A program made the translations under genes and the position numbers. From the NCBI GenBank assembly GCA_020137815.1, contig CM035351.1:5011792-5075791 (forward strand): a DNA stretch of 64,000 nt. The letters run 5' to 3'. How positions within the stretch are numbered: the first letter of the stretch is position 1; each line of letters starts with the position of its first letter. The DNA is from Hormiphora californensis (taxonomy: Eukaryota; Ctenophora; Tentaculata; Cydippida; Pleurobrachiidae). The notes beneath the pieces are model-generated. The model had not been told where the DNA came from, did not search any database, and was given only the letters and a program-made list of their open reading frames with translations. Positions 44,339-64,000 of this stretch are shown here, piece after piece.

Positions 44339-45730
44339 GGGTACGCTAACCAAAAATTTTTTTCGAGTGCCGGGAAATCTCTCACCGTAGGGTTGTAGGC
44401 CATGCCAAGGAGACCTCAAATATGCAATTTGAGCTCTCAAGTCGAATTCATATTTTTGCTACAGCTGCTTGAAAAATGAACTGAAAATAAGTTTTTGGCA
44501 TCTTAAAAATACATTTGTAAAGATAGGATCATAAAAATTTGTGGATTTGAAGAGGACAAAGAGGTGAGTAGCCACAAAAATGTTTTTTTGAAATCCGAGC
44601 TGATTTCAAGTCCTGAGATGGATTTCTTTTTTTTGACTTTAACGCCATATTTGGCCAAGTTCCGAAAATATGTGAAAGCTGTAAATTGGTCAAAAGTAGC
44701 GTCTAACGATTCTCTATATGGCCATAAATTTTGGGCGCGTCCTTATTTGAGGTGTGTCGTACAGAGTTATTTTTCTGAAAGTCGTCATTTCAGAAATAAA
44801 TAAATTCCCTGTATCTCAAAAACGGCTGATCGTAGAGACCTGAGACTATGCTTAAACGATTCAGAAGGTCCGATTTTAGGGGGGTCTTCTGAGAGACATT
44901 TTGCTCCTACTTCAACCGTTTTTGCTGTAATTGCGAAAAACAAAAACCCATCTTCGCCATCGTGGATTTTTTGTGATTTTGTTTTTGGTGATTATAGGGA
45001 CCCATATGGACCAAATAGTGAAGGAATTAGCTTGTTACATATTTTTCCATAGTTTCGGTCCTTCCTTAGCTAAAGTTCCCTAATTACAGGATATTGGAGT
45101 TTAGCTTTTGCCCTTTTCATAGAATTTATTTTTCGCAATTACAGCAAAAACGGTTGAAGTAAGAGCAAAATGTCTCTCAGAAGACCCCCCCAAAATCGGA
45201 CCTTCTGAATCGTTTAAGCATAGTCTCAGGTCTCTACGATCAGCCGTTTTTGAGATACAGGGAATTTATTTATTTCTGAAATGACGACTTTCAGAAAAAT
45301 AACTCTGTACGACACACCTCAAATAAGGACGCACCCAAAATTTATGGCCATATAGAGAATCGTTAGACGCTACTTTTGACCAATTTACAGCTTTCACATA
45401 TTTTCGGAACTTGGCCAAATATGGCGTTAAAGTCAAAAAAAAGAAATCCATCTCAGGACTTGAAATCAGCTCGGATTTCAAAAAAAAATTTTTGTGGCTA
45501 CTCACCTCTTTGTCCTCTTCAAATCCACAAATTTTTATGATCCTATCTTTACAAATGTATTTTTAAGATGCCAAAAACTTATTTTCAGTTCATTTTTCAA
45601 GCAGCTGTAGCAAAAATATGAATTCGACTTGAGAGCTCAAATTGCATATTTGAGGTCTCCTTGGCATGGCCTACAACCCTACGGTGAGAGATTTCCCTGC
45701 ACTCGAAAAAAATTTTTGGTTAGCGTACCC
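44339..45730. mobile_element. Foldback element of 1.39 kb with TTAA target duplication
   Basis: Ends GGGTACGCTAACCAAAAATT and complement are flanked by TTAA (44335-44338, 45731-45734). Arms of about 690 bp are nearly identical and meet near 45035. The words CAAATATGCAATTT and GAATTCATATTTTTGCTACA are shared with the 17832-18477 element, so both belong to one family. Mirrored 79-codon frames (MSSHKNVFLKSELISS) lie at 44564 and 45505. Confidence 0.85.
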
Positions 45731-46337
45731 TTAAGTGACCATCAATAGAGAATTTAAAGAGATCATAAATGTCACGTACTGTTAGTTGTGGTCACGTACT
45801 GTTGTTTGTGGTCAGCCTTGTTTTTCTGCGGCTGGGCGTGGGAAGATCATCGATATTTTGGCTTTCTTTTTACTCCAAACACTCTGATCTTTTCTGAACT
45901 GATCTTGAGTTCTGGAGAACAAGAAATCAAAACCTGTCTAGTTCTACCCCTGCCTTGAGTTACAATAGGTCCGGGGGAGCTCCGGTAGATAAGAAGTTAT
46001 TATCCTCACCCCTCTGACCTGTGTCTTCTTTGAGCTGTGTTGGCACCATAGAAACGATACGGAATTCAATCCTCTAATTCTTCTTATCGCAGTCCAGTCT
46101 GAGTTTTAAATCAAATATCACCTCTTATCAGTGCGCCCCCGGTGAGCTCTGACCTAATTACGAAACGTTTTCTCGGTTTCGGTTCTCTCCCCCTCCAGCA
46201 CACAGGTCACACACAGGCCGTACTCTCGCATTTTCTTCTAACTAATTTGTTTTGCATTACTGCGTCTGGTCCGGGTTACAGCTGTCGTCGTGAGACACAC
46301 ATAGCAGCAGGAGCTCCGTATTGTGTTTTGTCTAAAA

Positions 46338-63827
<17,490 letters not shown>

Positions 63828-63898
63828 CATGCTTTAGAGTAAGATATATAGTTCTTATAGTTTTGTGGGTTGTTTTTGGTTGTATGCTGATACCAATC

Positions 63899-63980
63899 CT
63901 GCTGTCTGGCGGCGCCGACCCGATCTTAGAGATCTGTTTTGAGAATCAGAACGGGGTCTGGCAGTGGCACCACCAGACTG
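63899..63980. repeat. Dispersed CTGGCGGCGCC repeat
   Basis: CTGTCTGGCGGCGCCGACCC followed by TTTTGAGAATCAGAACGGGG and TCTGGCAGTGG, resembling 25340-25405. It lies 70 bp after the aminopeptidase stop, as the other copy lies about 155 bp after the AGGF1-like stop. Confidence 0.6.
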
Positions 63981-64000
63981 TACTGAGACTTGTTGAGACA

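Overview
This is animal nuclear DNA. It has spliceosomal introns with GT..AG ends, metazoan housekeeping genes, many microsatellites and many foldback (long inverted-repeat) transposons. Genes are compact and introns are short except where transposons or satellites have entered. Twelve genes carry a pyrimidine-rich 3' splice site 0 to 38 nt before the predicted start codon, several genes are intronless, and two complete genes are nested in introns. This suggests an early-branching animal that uses spliced-leader trans-splicing. A sponge, perhaps a glass sponge, is my best guess, but it rests on architecture only.

Layout. 1-668 (minus): 5' end of a small secreted-protein gene. 1305-4133 (plus): an unrecognised small protein interrupted by a foldback element. 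4134-8945: repeats, namely a 63-bp minisatellite and seven tandem units of about 450 bp. 9023-25187 (plus): seven tightly packed same-strand genes (FCF2/DNTTIP2, GTF2H2, C9orf72-like, EXOSC6, Treslin/TICRR-like, a BTB-like protein, AGGF1-like) separated by about 200-450 bp, an operon-like run. 26205-35675 (minus): a complete 14-exon ataxin-2 gene with Lsm, LsmAD, Gln/His-rich and PAM2 regions. A plus-strand intronless arylsulfatase (29805-31346) lies inside one of its introns. 37146-38129: a LINE ORF1p-like gene. 39239-39607: a divergent histone H3 with CENP-A-like features. 39962-42368: a single-RRM, RS-rich RNA-binding protein. 46338-63827 (plus): a 21-exon M1 aminopeptidase gene of 17.5 kb. 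Its introns hold a second sulfatase (minus strand), a second ORF1p-like gene, an 849-bp or longer exon duplication, a 2.7-kb 32-bp minisatellite, a 0.9-kb 12-bp repeat and several foldback elements.

Recurring themes. (1) Start-proximal splice acceptors fit trans-splicing and polycistronic transcription of the 9-25 kb cluster. (2) Eight of nine reading-frame breaks in otherwise conserved coding exons need exactly one base skipped (+1). This points to insertion-biased sequence error or real +1 frameshifting. (3) Foldback elements sit repeatedly in introns and would place long double-stranded RNA in pre-mRNAs. (4) The aminopeptidase gene carries three frame-breaking bases and a stop in its zinc-site exon, a missing exon and a duplicated exon block, so it is either decaying or misassembled.

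Exon coordinates come from splice signals, frame phase and family alignment from memory. No database search was run.
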